Below, piece by piece: positions 1 to 5,895 of a stretch of DNA of 6,812 nt; position 1 is the first letter of the stretch; each line of letters begins with the position of its first letter. A program made the translations under genes and the position numbers. Below the pieces are notes generated by a model. That model did no database searches, was not told where the DNA came from, and worked only from the letters and a program-made list of their open reading frames with translations. This stretch comes from Candidatus Acetothermia bacterium JdFR-47. GTDB taxonomy: Bacteria; Bipolaricaulota; Bipolaricaulia; Bipolaricaulales; Bipolaricaulaceae. Location of the stretch: assembly GCA_002011415.1 (NCBI GenBank), contig MTNI01000047.1, positions 1 to 6,812 on the forward strand, given 5' to 3'.

Positions 1-1529
1 CTTTTGTTCGGCCTCGGAGCGGCCGCCGGTGGGTTCCCGGTGGGGAGGCGTGCCCTGGCAGAGCTGCGGAGGCGGCTCCTGGGGATCGACATCCTAGTCA
101 CGATCGCCATCACCGGGGCGCTGGCTTTGGGGGAGGCCTTCGAGGCGGGGAGCCTGGCGTTTCTCTTTGGGGTGGCCGAATGGCTCGAGGAGAGGGCCGC
201 TGTCCGAGCCCGCCGCTCCGTGCGGGATCTCCTGGACCAGGCGCCGAAGCGGGCCACAGTGCTGAGAGGCGGCCGTGAGATCACCCTGCCTGTGGAGGCC
301 ATCTCCCCAGGCGAGGTGATCCTGGTGCGGCCCGGGGAGACGGTCAGCCTGGACGGGGTGGTGGTGCGAGGACAGGCGAGCGTCAGCGAGGCGGCGATAA
401 CCGGGGAATCCACCCCGACCCTGAAGGAGGAAGGCGCCCCGGTCTACGCCAGCACCCTGAACGAGGATGGGGTCCTGGAGATCGAGGTCACCCGCCCAGC
501 AGGTGAGAGCACCCTAGCCAAGATCGCGCGGCTCGTGGAGGAGGCGCAGCGGCAAAAGGCCCCGGTGGAGAGGTTCGTGGACCGGTTTGCCCACTACTAC
601 ACCCCCGCAGTGGTGGGAATCGCGGCCCTGGTGGCGGCCGTCCCGCCGCTCTTGGGCCTCTCCCCGCGCGTTTGGCTCCTCAGGGCCCTCACGCTCCTCG
701 TCATCGCCTGCCCCTGTGCCCTGGCGATCTCCACCCCCGCGGCCATGGTCTCGGCCCTCGTCGCCAGCGCCCGGCGCGGGATCCTCGCCAAGGGAAGCGC
801 CGCGCTTGAGGCGATCGCCAAAGTCCGTTTCCTGGCCTTGGACAAGACCGGCACCCTCACCACCGGGGAGCTCGAGGCCCAGGTGCTCCCCCTGGACGGG
901 GTAAGGCCGGAGGAGGTCCTCCAGATCGCGGCCTGGTGGGGAAGCCCGGCCGACCCCTGGGCGCGATCCTGCTCTCGGATCGGCCCCGCCCCGAGGCCCC
1001 CAGGGCCCTGGCCGCCCTGCGCAAACTGGGCGTCGAGCCCGTGCTCCTCACCGGGGACCGGGCCTCGGTGGCCGAAGTGGTGGCCCAAGCCCTGGGGATC
1101 AGGGAGGTCCATGCCGAGCTCCTTCCCGAGGAAAAGGTAGAGTGGGTCCGCAGGCTCCGTGCCCGCGGCGGGGTGGCCATGGTGGGGGACGGGGTGAACG
1201 ACGCCCCGGCCCTGGCCGCCTCCGACGTGGGGATCGCCATGGGAACGATCGGGACGGACGTGGCCATCGAGGCTGGAGATGTAGCCCTTATGCGAGATGA
1301 TCTCTCGGGGATCCCGGAGCTGGTGTCACTGGGGCGTCGGGCCCTGAGCGTGGTGCAGAGCAACGTCGCCATCGCCCTTGCCCTCAAGCTCGTGGTGGCG
1401 GTATTGGCCTTCGCCGGGTTGGCCTCGCTGGCCCTGGCAGTCCTAATCGGGGACATGGGCGCCACGCTCCTCGTCACCGGAAACGCCCTGCGCTTACAGA
1501 ATGTCAGGAACCAGGACCCAAGCCCTTAA
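1..1529 (+). pseudogene. P1B-type heavy-metal ATPase (CadA/ZntA class), 5' incomplete, N-domain deleted and frameshifted
   Basis: This is the remnant of an inner-membrane pump that exports Zn2+/Cd2+/Pb2+ using ATP. The coding sequence enters from the left edge in frame 1. It shows a membrane pair, the actuator TGES (nt 400-411), the membrane ion-binding CPC (nt 709-717) and the phosphorylation motif DKTGTLT (nt 841-861). Family-like sequence resumes in frame 3 from about nt 942 (GRPLGAILLSDRPRPEA) and continues through the hinge GDGVNDAP (about 1185-1208), a TM Lys (NVAIALALK) and a last-helix Asp (GDMGATLLVTGNALRL). The Lys and Asp match the ZntA-type Zn/Cd/Pb signature. Only about 30 residues separate DKTGTLT from GAILLSD, where the family has about 130-140. 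The nucleotide-binding domain and its SEHPLA-like His-Pro motif are therefore absent. Frame 1 stops at 1138-1140 and frame 3 at 1527-1529. Even a ribosomal frameshift would give a pump without an ATP site. A genuine deletion is the simplest reading; an assembly error is possible. Confidence 0.85.
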
Positions 1530-1533
1530 AGCG

Positions 1534-1560
1534 AGCCGGCCGCCCTAGAGGCGGCCGGCT
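1534..1560. terminator. Hairpin between convergent genes, possible bidirectional terminator
   Basis: Perfect 11-bp arms, AGCCGGCCGCC (1534-1544) and GGCGGCCGGCT (1550-1560), flank a 5-nt loop. The hairpin starts 5 nt after the ATPase stop and lies 30 nt beyond the stop of the minus-strand operon. It is very GC-rich, but neither side has a proper U-tract: the plus side is followed by TAATCCTTACG and the minus side by CGCTTTAAGG. Termination is inferred from position and stem strength. Confidence 0.6.
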
Positions 1561-1589
1561 TAATCCTTACGTCTTGACAGCCTAGCCCG

Positions 1590-2585
1590 TCACAGCCTTC
1601 GACCGATGAGGTAGGCATAGGCAGCCAAGGCTGCCTTGGCCCCCTCGCCGGCGGCGATGATGATCTGCTTCTCTGGCACGGTGGTCACGTCCCCGGCGGC
1701 GAAGATCCCGGGGACGCTCGTGCGGGAGCGACAGTCCACCACGATCTCCCCGTATTCGTTCAATTCCACCACGCCCTGCACGAGGTCGGAGTTGGGGATG
1801 AGCCCGATCTCGATGAATACCCCTTGCACAGGAAGCTCCACCTCCTCGCCGCTTTTGCGAGAGCGGAGCACGATCCCCTCCACCCTGTCCGCCCCCAGGA
1901 TCCGCACCACCTCGTGGTCGAAAAGGATCTTGACCTTCTCTGAGGTCCCGATCCGCTCCACCAACACCGGGTCGGCCCGCCAGGTCTCGATCACGTCCAC
2001 CACGTAGATCTTGCTCGCGATCTTGAGGAGGTCCACCACTGCGGTGGCCCCGGAGTTCCCCGCCCCTACGACCACCACATCCTTGCCGGCAAACAGCGGG
2101 GCGTCGCAGACGGCACAGTAGGACACCCCCCGGCCCACGAGCTCTCGCTCCCCGGGGACGCCCAGGGGCCGGGAGCGCTTCCCAGTGGCGACGATCACCG
2201 TCCGTGCGGCGGTCTCCTTCCCTGAGGCGGTGCGCAGGGTGAAAATCCCATTGTCGGGTTTGAGGGTCTCCACCTTCTCGCCGATCGCCACATCGATGGG
2301 GTACTTTCTCACCTGCTCCTCGAACTTGGCGGCGAGCTCCCGGCCGGAGACGTACTGGTAGCCCATGTAGTTCTCGATGTCCGAGGTGAGCAGGGTCTGG
2401 CCGCCGATGTCCTTGGAGATCAGGAGAGCATCGAGCTTCTTGCGCGCCGCGTAGACCGCAGCCGTGAGCCCGGCCGGCCCTCCCCCCACGATGGCGAGGT
2501 CGTAGAGGTGCCCCTCCTTTAGCCCCCGCTCCTCCCGTCCGGGGAGGATGATCTTAAACCCTTCGGAGCTTCCAATTTCAACCAT
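1590..2585 (-). CDS. trxB: Thioredoxin-reductase-like FAD/pyridine-nucleotide disulfide oxidoreductase
   Basis: A cytoplasmic flavoenzyme that passes electrons from NAD(P)H through FAD to a redox-active disulfide and on to a thioredoxin- or glutaredoxin-like partner. Numbered from the ATG at 2585 (331 aa), it has the FAD-binding GGGPAG at 34-39, the redox pair CAVC at 157-160 followed by DAPLF, the second dinucleotide motif GAGNSG at 174-179, and the C-terminal FAD motif AAGDV at 296-300. After the second motif the segment reads VVDVIETWRADPVL. This lacks the HRRxxxR element typical of NADPH-dependent TrxB and resembles the AhpF pattern (LEF..E.+ADQVL), so NADH preference is inferred. No AhpF-type N-terminal thioredoxin folds are present, only about 26 extra residues. 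The chosen ATG overlaps the upstream stop by 8 bp (ATGGTTGA) and has AAAGGCGG 5 nt upstream. An in-frame ATG at 2615 would give 341 aa. It is the last gene of the Rrf2-hemerythrin-TrxR operon. Confidence 0.9.
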   Translation of the reverse strand: MVEIGSSEGFKIILPGREERGLKEGHLYDLAIVGGGPAGLTAAVYAARKKLDALLISKDIGGQTLLTSDIENYMGYQYVSGRELAAKFEEQVRKYPIDVAIGEKVETLKPDNGIFTLRTASGKETAARTVIVATGKRSRPLGVPGERELVGRGVSYCAVCDAPLFAGKDVVVVGAGNSGATAVVDLLKIASKIYVVDVIETWRADPVLVERIGTSEKVKILFDHEVVRILGADRVEGIVLRSRKSGEEVELPVQGVFIEIGLIPNSDLVQGVVELNEYGEIVVDCRSRTSVPGIFAAGDVTTVPEKQIIIAAGEGAKAALAAYAYLIGRRL

Positions 2586-3798
2586 CGCTGCCGCCTTTCG
2601 CCGCTTGGTCATCAAGGAGCCGCTTCTCCCCTTCGATCTTCTTGATCTCGGTGATGTCCTGAGTCACCTCAACGGTGCCCAGGTACTCGCCGTCCTTCCC
2701 CCGCACGGGGAAGTAGCGGATGTAGACGAGACGGCCCTGCATGTTTATCCAGAACTCGGCCACGTCACGCCTTCCCGCCTTGAAGTCCTCCACGATCCGG
2801 TTCACGATGTGGACGCTCTTTTGTGGGTGGCAGTTCTGCACCTTGCGGCCGATGATGGCCTTGGATCTGACGAACACCCGGTCTTTGGTCTGGTTGAAGT
2901 AGCGGACGGTGTCGTCTTTGTCCACGAAGGTGATGTCCACGGGCAGGGAGTTCAGCACTGCCTCCAGCTCCGCCGGGGTGAAGGCCCCGGTTTCAAGACG
3001 GATCAGTTCCCCCTCTTTTGCCGCGGTGGTCTTCCGTTTAGCCTCAGGAGCCGGGGGAGGCGGGGGCGTGAAGCAGCAGTAGCCGATCTCGTCGAACTCC
3101 GCCCGGATCTCCTGCCACTCGCCCTCCGGGATCACCTCCAGGGCGGTGGGGAAGAGAATCCTCCCCTCCCTGTAAAAGTGAGCCATGAGCACGTCCGAGA
3201 GCGCAAGGGCAAACTCGGCGAGCTGCCTGGCGAAGCCCTCCTTTTTTTCTTCCAGGAGCCGCTCGATCCTCTTTTTTAGCGACCGGATATGGTCGTGCTC
3301 CATCCACATCACCGCCGGGGGCTCGGTGATCCCGTGTTTCTCCAGGGAGGGAAAGAGCACGTTCTCCTCCCGGAGGTAGTGGCTTTCCGCCTCCCTGAGG
3401 TGCTGGAGGTAATGCTCTATCTCCTTTAGGGTGGCCGCGTCATCCGGCGCGTCCTTGAGGCGTGTCGCCGCCTCGCGCAGCTTCTCGGCAAACGAAAGGA
3501 CCCGCCGGTGCTCCTCCATGAGGATGTGTACGGGATGCCAGGGAGGCGCAAGGGGTTCGGTCTCCTCCAGCGACTCCCGGAACAGCGCCAGGTGCACATC
3601 GCAGAGCCCCGCGATCTCCTCCCGGGAAACGCCCTCCCGCACGAGTTCCTGCTCGAGCTGGGCGATCTCCACCGGAGTGATATCCCCCAGGAATTCGCGA
3701 AACTCCTTCTTCAACTCCTCGATGTCGGCCCCCTCGTGAGCCCGCCTGATGATCTCCTTCAGGGCTTGTTTTCTCTTGTCCCCTATGAGTTCACTCAT
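2578..3798 (-). CDS. DUF438 - hemerythrin (HHE) - PAS multidomain sensor-like protein
   Basis: A cytoplasmic 406-aa protein with three modules: DUF438 (about 1-75), a hemerythrin-like four-helix domain (about 87-240) and a PAS domain (about 275-390). The hemerythrin candidate diiron ligands follow the family pattern: H97 in EEH, H140 and E144 in HYLREEN, H168 and H170 in MEHDH, H207 and E211 in HFYRE. Such domains bind a non-heme diiron centre that handles O2, NO or iron; which one applies here cannot be told. A Pro-rich linker (245-250) follows adjacent cysteines C241-C242. The PAS domain carries QNCHPQKS (321-328), a motif usual in PAS domains of DUF438 proteins. No kinase, cyclase or DNA-binding output domain is visible, so it may signal by protein contact or act directly in redox stress. 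The start is set by GAGGAGG (3804-3810), 5 nt before ATG; that ATG overlaps the Rrf2 stop by 8 bp (ATGAGTGA). The far end overlaps the TrxR start. Confidence 0.9.
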   Translation of the reverse strand: MSELIGDKRKQALKEIIRRAHEGADIEELKKEFREFLGDITPVEIAQLEQELVREGVSREEIAGLCDVHLALFRESLEETEPLAPPWHPVHILMEEHRRVLSFAEKLREAATRLKDAPDDAATLKEIEHYLQHLREAESHYLREENVLFPSLEKHGITEPPAVMWMEHDHIRSLKKRIERLLEEKKEGFARQLAEFALALSDVLMAHFYREGRILFPTALEVIPEGEWQEIRAEFDEIGYCCFTPPPPPAPEAKRKTTAAKEGELIRLETGAFTPAELEAVLNSLPVDITFVDKDDTVRYFNQTKDRVFVRSKAIIGRKVQNCHPQKSVHIVNRIVEDFKAGRRDVAEFWINMQGRLVYIRYFPVRGKDGEYLGTVEVTQDITEIKKIEGEKRLLDDQAAKGGSDG

Positions 3799-4216
3799 CT
3801 TTGCCTCCTCTTTTCTCTGCTATCTCCGCTAAGGTGGTTTCCTCCAAGAATTTTGTGATCTTCTCTCGCACGGGATCCCATACCGGTGACAGGGCACACT
3901 CCCCTTTTCCCTGGCAGGGGGAGAGGACGAAGGGGCAGTCCTGGAAGAACGCGTCCCCCTCCACCGCCCGGATCACCTGGGCGAGGGAGACCTGTGCCGG
4001 CGGGCGGGCGAAGCGGACTCCCCCCTTCTTCCCCCGAGTGGAGGACAGGATCCCCGCCCGGACCAAGGGCGGGACGAGCTTTGAAAGGAAGGGGTAAGGG
4101 ATCCCAGCGGCCCGGGCGAGCTCCCTGATCTGGACAGGGTTCTTTCCACCCCGCGCCGCAAGCTCCACTAGTGCCATCACCGCGTACTTCGCCGATCGAC
4201 TGAACATCCCAATCAC
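3791..4216 (-). CDS. Rrf2-family transcriptional regulator with three-cysteine (probable Fe-S) motif
   Basis: A DNA-binding regulator of the IscR/NsrR/RirA family, 141 aa, normal length. The N-terminal winged helix-turn-helix includes SRSAKYAVMALVELA, the recognition-helix region PYPFLSKLVPPLVRAGIL and the wing RGKKGGVRFAR. C94, C101 and C107 (Cx6Cx5C) sit where IscR and NsrR ligate a [2Fe-2S] or [4Fe-4S] cluster, so a cluster sensing NO, oxygen or Fe-S status is expected from the family. The spacing is not identical to either and does not decide which. Two starts are possible. GTG at 4216 has AAAGG 10 nt upstream; ATG at 4207 (MFSRSAKYAV) matches typical family N-termini better but has no clear SD. 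It is first in its operon and is preceded by a perfect 20-bp palindrome at its own promoter, which suggests autoregulation and control of the hemerythrin-PAS and TrxR genes. Confidence 0.92.
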   Translation of the reverse strand: MIGMFSRSAKYAVMALVELAARGGKNPVQIRELARAAGIPYPFLSKLVPPLVRAGILSSTRGKKGGVRFARPPAQVSLAQVIRAVEGDAFFQDCPFVLSPCQGKGECALSPVWDPVREKITKFLEETTLAEIAEKRGGKDE

Positions 4217-4236
4217 GATAAAAAGACCTTTTTATC
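4217..4236. promoter_or_regulatory. Perfect 20-bp palindrome, candidate Rrf2 operator
   Basis: The sequence GATAAAAAGACCTTTTTATC has 9-bp arms that are exact reverse complements around a 2-nt centre. It begins one base upstream of the GTG start and covers the predicted transcription start and the AAAGG ribosome-binding region of the minus-strand operon. A further half-site-like CTTTTATC lies at 4237-4244, partly within the -10. AT-rich palindromes are typical Rrf2-family targets. Binding by the adjacent regulator is inferred. Confidence 0.7.
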
Positions 4237-4241
4237 CTTTT

Positions 4242-4270
4242 ATCTTAGCACGCAAAGGCCTTCTTTACAA
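4242..4270 (-). promoter_or_regulatory. Sigma-70-like promoter of the Rrf2-hemerythrin-TrxR operon
   Basis: Read on the minus strand, TTGTAA (4270-4265) is followed after exactly 17 nt by TAAGAT (4247-4242). Both hexamers are close to consensus. The predicted start is near 4235, inside the 20-bp palindrome, giving a leader of only about 20 nt before the GTG codon. Occupancy of the palindrome would therefore block transcription initiation. Confidence 0.65.
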
Positions 4271-4402
4271 GGCGGGCGGCTCATGGAAGCACGGACCGAC
4301 AGGCAGCAAAGACCGCGTGGGGGTCCGCCCAAGATGCGAGCCCCAGCCGGTGCACTTTCTCCCAGACTGCGGCGATCATCCAGGGCGAAACCGAGGACTT
4401 CC

Positions 4403-4420
4403 TTTACCCACCCCACCTGG
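4403..4420 (+). repeat. 18-nt exact repeat, upstream copy
   Basis: TTTACCCACCCCACCTGG is identical to 4634-4651, which lies 231 nt downstream inside the signal-peptide region of the first cysteine-rich gene. Both copies are in the same frame (LYPPHL here, FYPPHL there). Outside the 18 nt the similarity fades quickly. The upstream copy may be a remnant of a duplicated gene start or coincidence. Confidence 0.6.
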
Positions 4421-4472
4421 GGCTGTCTTTGCAAAACCGCTTCATTTCGTTCAACAGTGGCTCCCTCACAAA

Positions 4473-4503
4473 ATCTCCACAAAAATTCCAACCGATCTCC
4501 ACA
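4473..4503 (+). repeat. 9-nt direct repeat upstream of the cysteine-rich protein operon
   Basis: ATCTCCACA occurs at 4473-4481 and again at 4495-4503. The copies start 22 nt apart, about two helical turns, so they would lie on the same DNA face. The second copy ends 9 nt before the putative -10 at 4513, where a -35 would normally be, and no consensus -35 is seen. This layout fits an activator-dependent promoter; the regulator is unknown. Confidence 0.4.
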
Positions 4504-4512
4504 TTTCTGACG

Positions 4513-4518
4513 TACTAT
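4513..4518 (+). promoter_or_regulatory. Weak -10 candidate for the cysteine-rich protein/dsbD operon
   Basis: TACTAT lies 40 nt upstream of the first start codon. The expected -35 position (about 4490-4495, AACCGA) does not match consensus. The adjacent TAGCGCTA (4518-4525) is an 8-bp palindrome near the predicted transcription start. The call is tentative. Confidence 0.35.
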
Positions 4519-4557
4519 AGCGCTAGGCTGAATTACGCTCTCACAAGGAGGGAACAG

Positions 4558-5184
4558 ATGAGAAGAAGCGCAGTGGCCTTGGGGCCTACGGGAAGGGTTT
4601 TGCTGTGGCTGCTATTGGGCTTTTTTATCCTGTTTTACCCACCCCACCTGGCCTGGGGTGAGAAAAACGATCCGCTAGCGGAACTCTACACAGAGATCGT
4701 TCCGACCGCGGGGACGGAAACGAAGTACGGCATCCCCCTAGCCTTGGAGAACACGCCCCAGTTCGCATCCTGGTATTACGAAATCAAACTCTCCCTGGAG
4801 GAACTGGAGGTCATTCAGGAGGCACTCGCACCCCTGGTGGCCCCCTGCTGTGACGATAACCCCCTGCTCCGTTGCTGTTGCGAGCGCAAGGGGAAGATCT
4901 GCAACCTGGTGCGCAGTGCCCGTGGCCTTGCGGCCTGGCTCGTCCAGGAAAAAGGATTCACGGCAGACGAAGTCCGCGACGCTGTCCTCGAGTGGCTTAG
5001 GTTTGTCCATGGGGATTACTACGTGGCCCAGGCGCTTGTGGATCGGGACATCCCCCCAAGCAGCTATGGGCTCACCACTTATGGGGCCTGCTACCGCAGG
5101 CTGTGTGAGGTCCCTCTGTCGCTAGGAGGCTGCGGAGGCATGGGGCTGGAGGTGTTGGTTTCGCCTCCGGAGGAAGAGGATTGA
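4558..5184 (+). CDS. Exported cysteine-rich protein A, tandem paralogue, unrecognised family
   Basis: I do not recognise a named family. This 208-aa protein starts at ATG 4558, preceded by AAGGAGGG with 5 nt spacing. The N-terminus (MRRS, then a hydrophobic stretch at about 13-28) is a signal peptide with a plausible cleavage after LAWG (near residue 34), so it should act outside the cytoplasmic membrane. Nine cysteines lie in two groups: C97-C98, C106-C107-C108 and C115, then C178, C183 and C192. Between them a helical stretch (about 116-160) with Lys-Gly-Phe at 132-134 and DYYVA at 153-157 recalls, in outline only, the CcmH and PCYCGC-motif proteins (Cys cluster, then helix-Gly-helix). The C-terminal motif is CExPL..GGCGGM, then an acidic tail. 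Conserved aromatics (WYYEI) precede the cluster. A disulfide, metal or thiol-relay role is inferred from the cysteines and from dsbD downstream. Protein B, 76 nt later, is about 60% identical. Confidence 0.85.
   Translation: MRRSAVALGPTGRVLLWLLLGFFILFYPPHLAWGEKNDPLAELYTEIVPTAGTETKYGIPLALENTPQFASWYYEIKLSLEELEVIQEALAPLVAPCCDDNPLLRCCCERKGKICNLVRSARGLAAWLVQEKGFTADEVRDAVLEWLRFVHGDYYVAQALVDRDIPPSSYGLTTYGACYRRLCEVPLSLGGCGGMGLEVLVSPPEEED
4634..4651 (+). repeat. 18-nt exact repeat, downstream copy
   Basis: Identical to 4403-4420. Here it encodes the end of the hydrophobic core and the region before the predicted cleavage site of the exported protein (FYPPHLAW). Confidence 0.6.
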
Positions 5185-5245
5185 GGCTTGTCTGCACCCC
5201 CGCAATCTCCTCCGGAGAGGATGGATTTGGGAGGTTCGCTGACCG

Positions 5246-5254
5246 AAAGGGAGG
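5246..5254 (+). promoter_or_regulatory. Ribosome-binding site that selects a GTG start
   Basis: AAAGGGAGG lies 6 nt before GTG at 5261. The alternative ATG at 5279 has GGAGGG only 2 nt upstream, too close for efficient initiation. The GTG start also supplies the KKRR positive n-region expected of a signal peptide. Confidence 0.6.
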
Positions 5255-5260
5255 CCGGCT

Positions 5261-5872
5261 GTGAAGAAAAGGAGGGCTATGTCACCGTGGATCTGGATCC
5301 CGCTCGCAGCAGGGGCGGCGTTGGCTTTGGTGTTGGCACTGCTTTTGCCTGCGGACAAGGTCACCCAAGGGTCGGACGAGCTGCTCGAGAGCCTTTACCA
5401 GGAGATCATCCCCGCGGCCGACACCAAAACCAACTATGGCATCCCTCTCTCATGGGATAACGCGCGGACCTTCGCCGACTGGTATTACGACATCCGCCTT
5501 GCGCCGGACGAAGTGATCCAGCTACAACGAGCCCTGGCTCCTGTAGCCACACCGTGCTGCGACGACACCACTGTGGTTCGCTGCTGTTGCGAGAAGTCCG
5601 GGAAGATCTGCAACCTAGTGCGGAGCGCTCGGGGTCTTGCGGCCTGGCTCATCCAGAAAAAGGGCTTTTCCGTCGAGGAGACCCGGGAGGCGGTGGTTCA
5701 GTGGCTTAAGTTCGCCCACCGCGATTACTACGTGGCGAAGGCCCTGGCCGAGCGTGGCATCTCCCCGTCCCGGTACGGCCTCACCACCCGGGGCACTTGC
5801 TACCGTCAGCAGTGTGAGATCCCTCTGAGAAAGGGAGGCTGTGGGGGCATGAGCTCGGGGGTCAGGATCTAG
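5261..5872 (+). CDS. Exported or membrane-anchored cysteine-rich protein B, tandem paralogue
   Basis: A 203-aa paralogue of the preceding gene, of unrecognised family. All nine cysteines are kept: C99-C100, C108-C109-C110, C117, C180, C185 and C194. So are the WYY aromatics (74-76), the block GKICNLVRSARGLAAWL (114-130, identical in both copies), DYYVA (155-159), YGLTT (172-176) and GGCGGM (192-197). By my count about 96 of 155 aligned residues match protein A, whereas the N-terminal segments are unrelated. The N-terminus has KKRR, then a hydrophobic segment (about 10-30) ending LLLPADKV, without an obvious AxA signal-peptidase site, so B may remain membrane-anchored while A is released. It starts at GTG 5261, chosen for its SD and charged n-region, and ends 23 nt before dsbD. 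The retained cysteines in two diverged copies argue for a shared redox or metal-binding fold with different localisation or partners. Confidence 0.85.
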   Translation: MKKRRAMSPWIWIPLAAGAALALVLALLLPADKVTQGSDELLESLYQEIIPAADTKTNYGIPLSWDNARTFADWYYDIRLAPDEVIQLQRALAPVATPCCDDTTVVRCCCEKSGKICNLVRSARGLAAWLIQKKGFSVEETREAVVQWLKFAHRDYYVAKALAERGISPSRYGLTTRGTCYRQQCEIPLRKGGCGGMSSGVRI

Positions 5873-5895
5873 CGCCCTGTCCCGGGGTCAACCGG

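Larger units (their letters stand above)
4271..4557. other. Non-coding gap between divergent operons
   Basis: The gap holds no gene I can support on either strand. Short open frames cross it but lack SD sequences and recognisable protein sequence. The frame of the downstream gene stays open back into this gap, without a credible start. The stretch contains the first copy of an 18-nt repeat (4403-4420), a 9-nt direct repeat (4473-4503), a weak -10 (4513-4518) and the SD of the next gene. The last 120 nt are visibly more AT-rich, as expected of a promoter region. Confidence 0.6.

Noticed and set aside
931..945. Programmed -1 frameshift joining the two ATPase frames
   Set aside because: There is no X-XXY-YYZ slippery heptamer. 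A shifted product would still lack the ATP-binding domain, so a deletion is the better explanation.
597..1477. Long open frames on the minus strand opposite the ATPase
   Set aside because: They are low-complexity Arg/Ser/Ala/Pro translations of GC-rich sequence, with no domain features and no SD, opposite conserved ATPase motifs.
2548..3279. 243-codon open frame on the plus strand opposite the DUF438-hemerythrin-PAS gene
   Set aside because: It is an antisense mirror of a clearly conserved gene, without its own motifs or ribosome-binding site.
4240..4491. 83-codon minus-strand open frame in the divergent gap
   Set aside because: It runs through the Rrf2 promoter, lacks a convincing SD and has no recognisable protein sequence.
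4429..4557. N-terminal extension of cysteine-rich protein A to a TTG start
   Set aside because: The ATG at 4558 has a strong SD at 5 nt and starts a proper signal peptide. The extension would bury that signal and overlap the promoter-like region.
5163..5219. Repeated CCTCCGGAGR palindromes after gene A as a terminator
   Set aside because: The stems are only about 6 bp, with no U-tract. The gap is short and the next gene is a paralogue probably in the same operon.
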